Source of the DNA: an uncultured Bacillus sp.
GTDB taxonomy: Bacteria; Bacillota; Bacilli; Bacillales; Cytobacillaceae
Direction: 5' to 3'
Assembly (NCBI GenBank): GCA_937894355.1
Contig: CALCRD010000185.1
Coordinates: forward strand, 1-6,063
Length of the DNA stretch: 6,063 nt
A model generated the notes under the pieces. That model was not told where the DNA came from and searched no databases. It saw nothing but the letters and a program-made list of their open reading frames with translations. A program made the translations under genes and the position numbers. Shown here piece after piece: positions 5,884 through 6,063 of this stretch (position 1 is the first letter of the stretch; each line of letters starts with the position of its first letter).

Positions 5884-6063
5884 ATGGCAAAGTTTTATCA
5901 AAAAATCACTCTCTTGTTCAGTTTGCTTTGTTGCCTCGGCATTGTCGCGGCTTGGGCCGAGAATCCGTTTTCGGTTTCGGGTCCGGGACTGCAGCTGAAG
6001 CTCGTTAGTGGCGATAACTCGATATCATATTATAATGATTTGGGCTTTGTGCAACGATGGAAT
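5884..6063 (+). CDS. Secreted beta-sandwich protein, second copy, N-terminal 60 residues (3' end outside window)
   Basis: The open frame runs off the window after exactly 60 codons. It starts MAKFYQKITLLFS and contains the same AWA signal-peptide end as the 4463 gene, a linker two residues shorter (ENPFSVSGPG) and then GLQLKLVSGDNSISYYNDLG, which differs from the first copy by a single residue (S for N). The mature domain is better conserved than the signal peptide and linker, which suggests the copy is under selection or recently homogenised. Whether it keeps the fibronectin domain cannot be seen. A role as an extracellular binding protein is inferred only from its paralogue. Confidence 0.88.
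   Translation, partial: MAKFYQKITLLFSLLCCLGIVAAWAENPFSVSGPGLQLKLVSGDNSISYYNDLGFVQRWN

Larger units (their letters stand above)
5581..6063. repeat. Tandem duplication unit 2 (internally deleted, cut by the window end)
   Basis: The second copy follows the first head to tail. By hand alignment its left part is about four-fifths identical to unit 1 and its right part roughly 93% identical. Relative to unit 1 it lacks 17 bases in the signal-peptide region and 1115 bases (3219-4333 of unit 1), joined at 5752/5753. It also has two extra G in a G-run near 5829-5835 and a linker six bases shorter. The unit probably continues beyond the window. Confidence 0.88.

Noticed and set aside
5798..5998. A 66-codon + strand frame in the second repeat unit
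   Set aside because: It is out of frame with the well-supported paralogue at 5884 and runs through its signal peptide region; it arises from the two extra G.

Overview
The window looks like a bacterial chromosome segment, probably from a Bacillota species. The reasons are strong AGGAGG-type ribosome binding sites, a LacI regulator beside a sugar solute-binding protein, a group II intron of bacterial type, and middling GC content. No species can be named from the sequence. Every supportable feature is on the + strand.

Layout: (1) 1-260 is the C-terminal end of a LacI-family repressor cut by the window edge. (2) 261-590 is non-coding, with a 12-bp palindrome and, at its right end, a perfect Shine-Dalgarno sequence with no gene behind it. 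(3) About 591-1627 is a degenerate group II intron. It keeps domain V/VI-like RNA, but its reverse transcriptase has two in-frame TAA stops and is broken at the GVPQGG motif, with everything downstream missing. (4) 1656-3041 is an intact family 1 extracellular solute-binding protein. (5) 3089-4432 was once a single gene for a secreted two-domain protein. Its N-terminal beta-sandwich half (258 aa) is intact; its CBM9-like half has decayed through stop codons alone, with no frameshift. (6) 4463-5590 is an intact secreted paralogue with the same beta-sandwich domain and a C-terminal fibronectin type III domain. (7) From 5581 to the window end the block that begins at 3032 repeats. Relative to the first copy, the second copy of the two-domain gene has a 17-bp deletion and a 1115-bp deletion, and a second copy of the paralogue runs off the end.

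Functional reading: a LacI regulator, a sugar-type binding protein and secreted proteins with carbohydrate-binding-like modules suggest a locus for sensing, binding and importing a carbohydrate. No transporter permease, ATPase or glycoside hydrolase lies in the window, so the substrate is unknown. The most interesting part is the tandemly amplified family of secreted beta-sandwich proteins, which share one N-terminal domain but carry different C-terminal modules. I cannot assign that domain to a named family from the sequence alone. The locus is visibly evolving by tandem duplication, internal deletion and domain loss.
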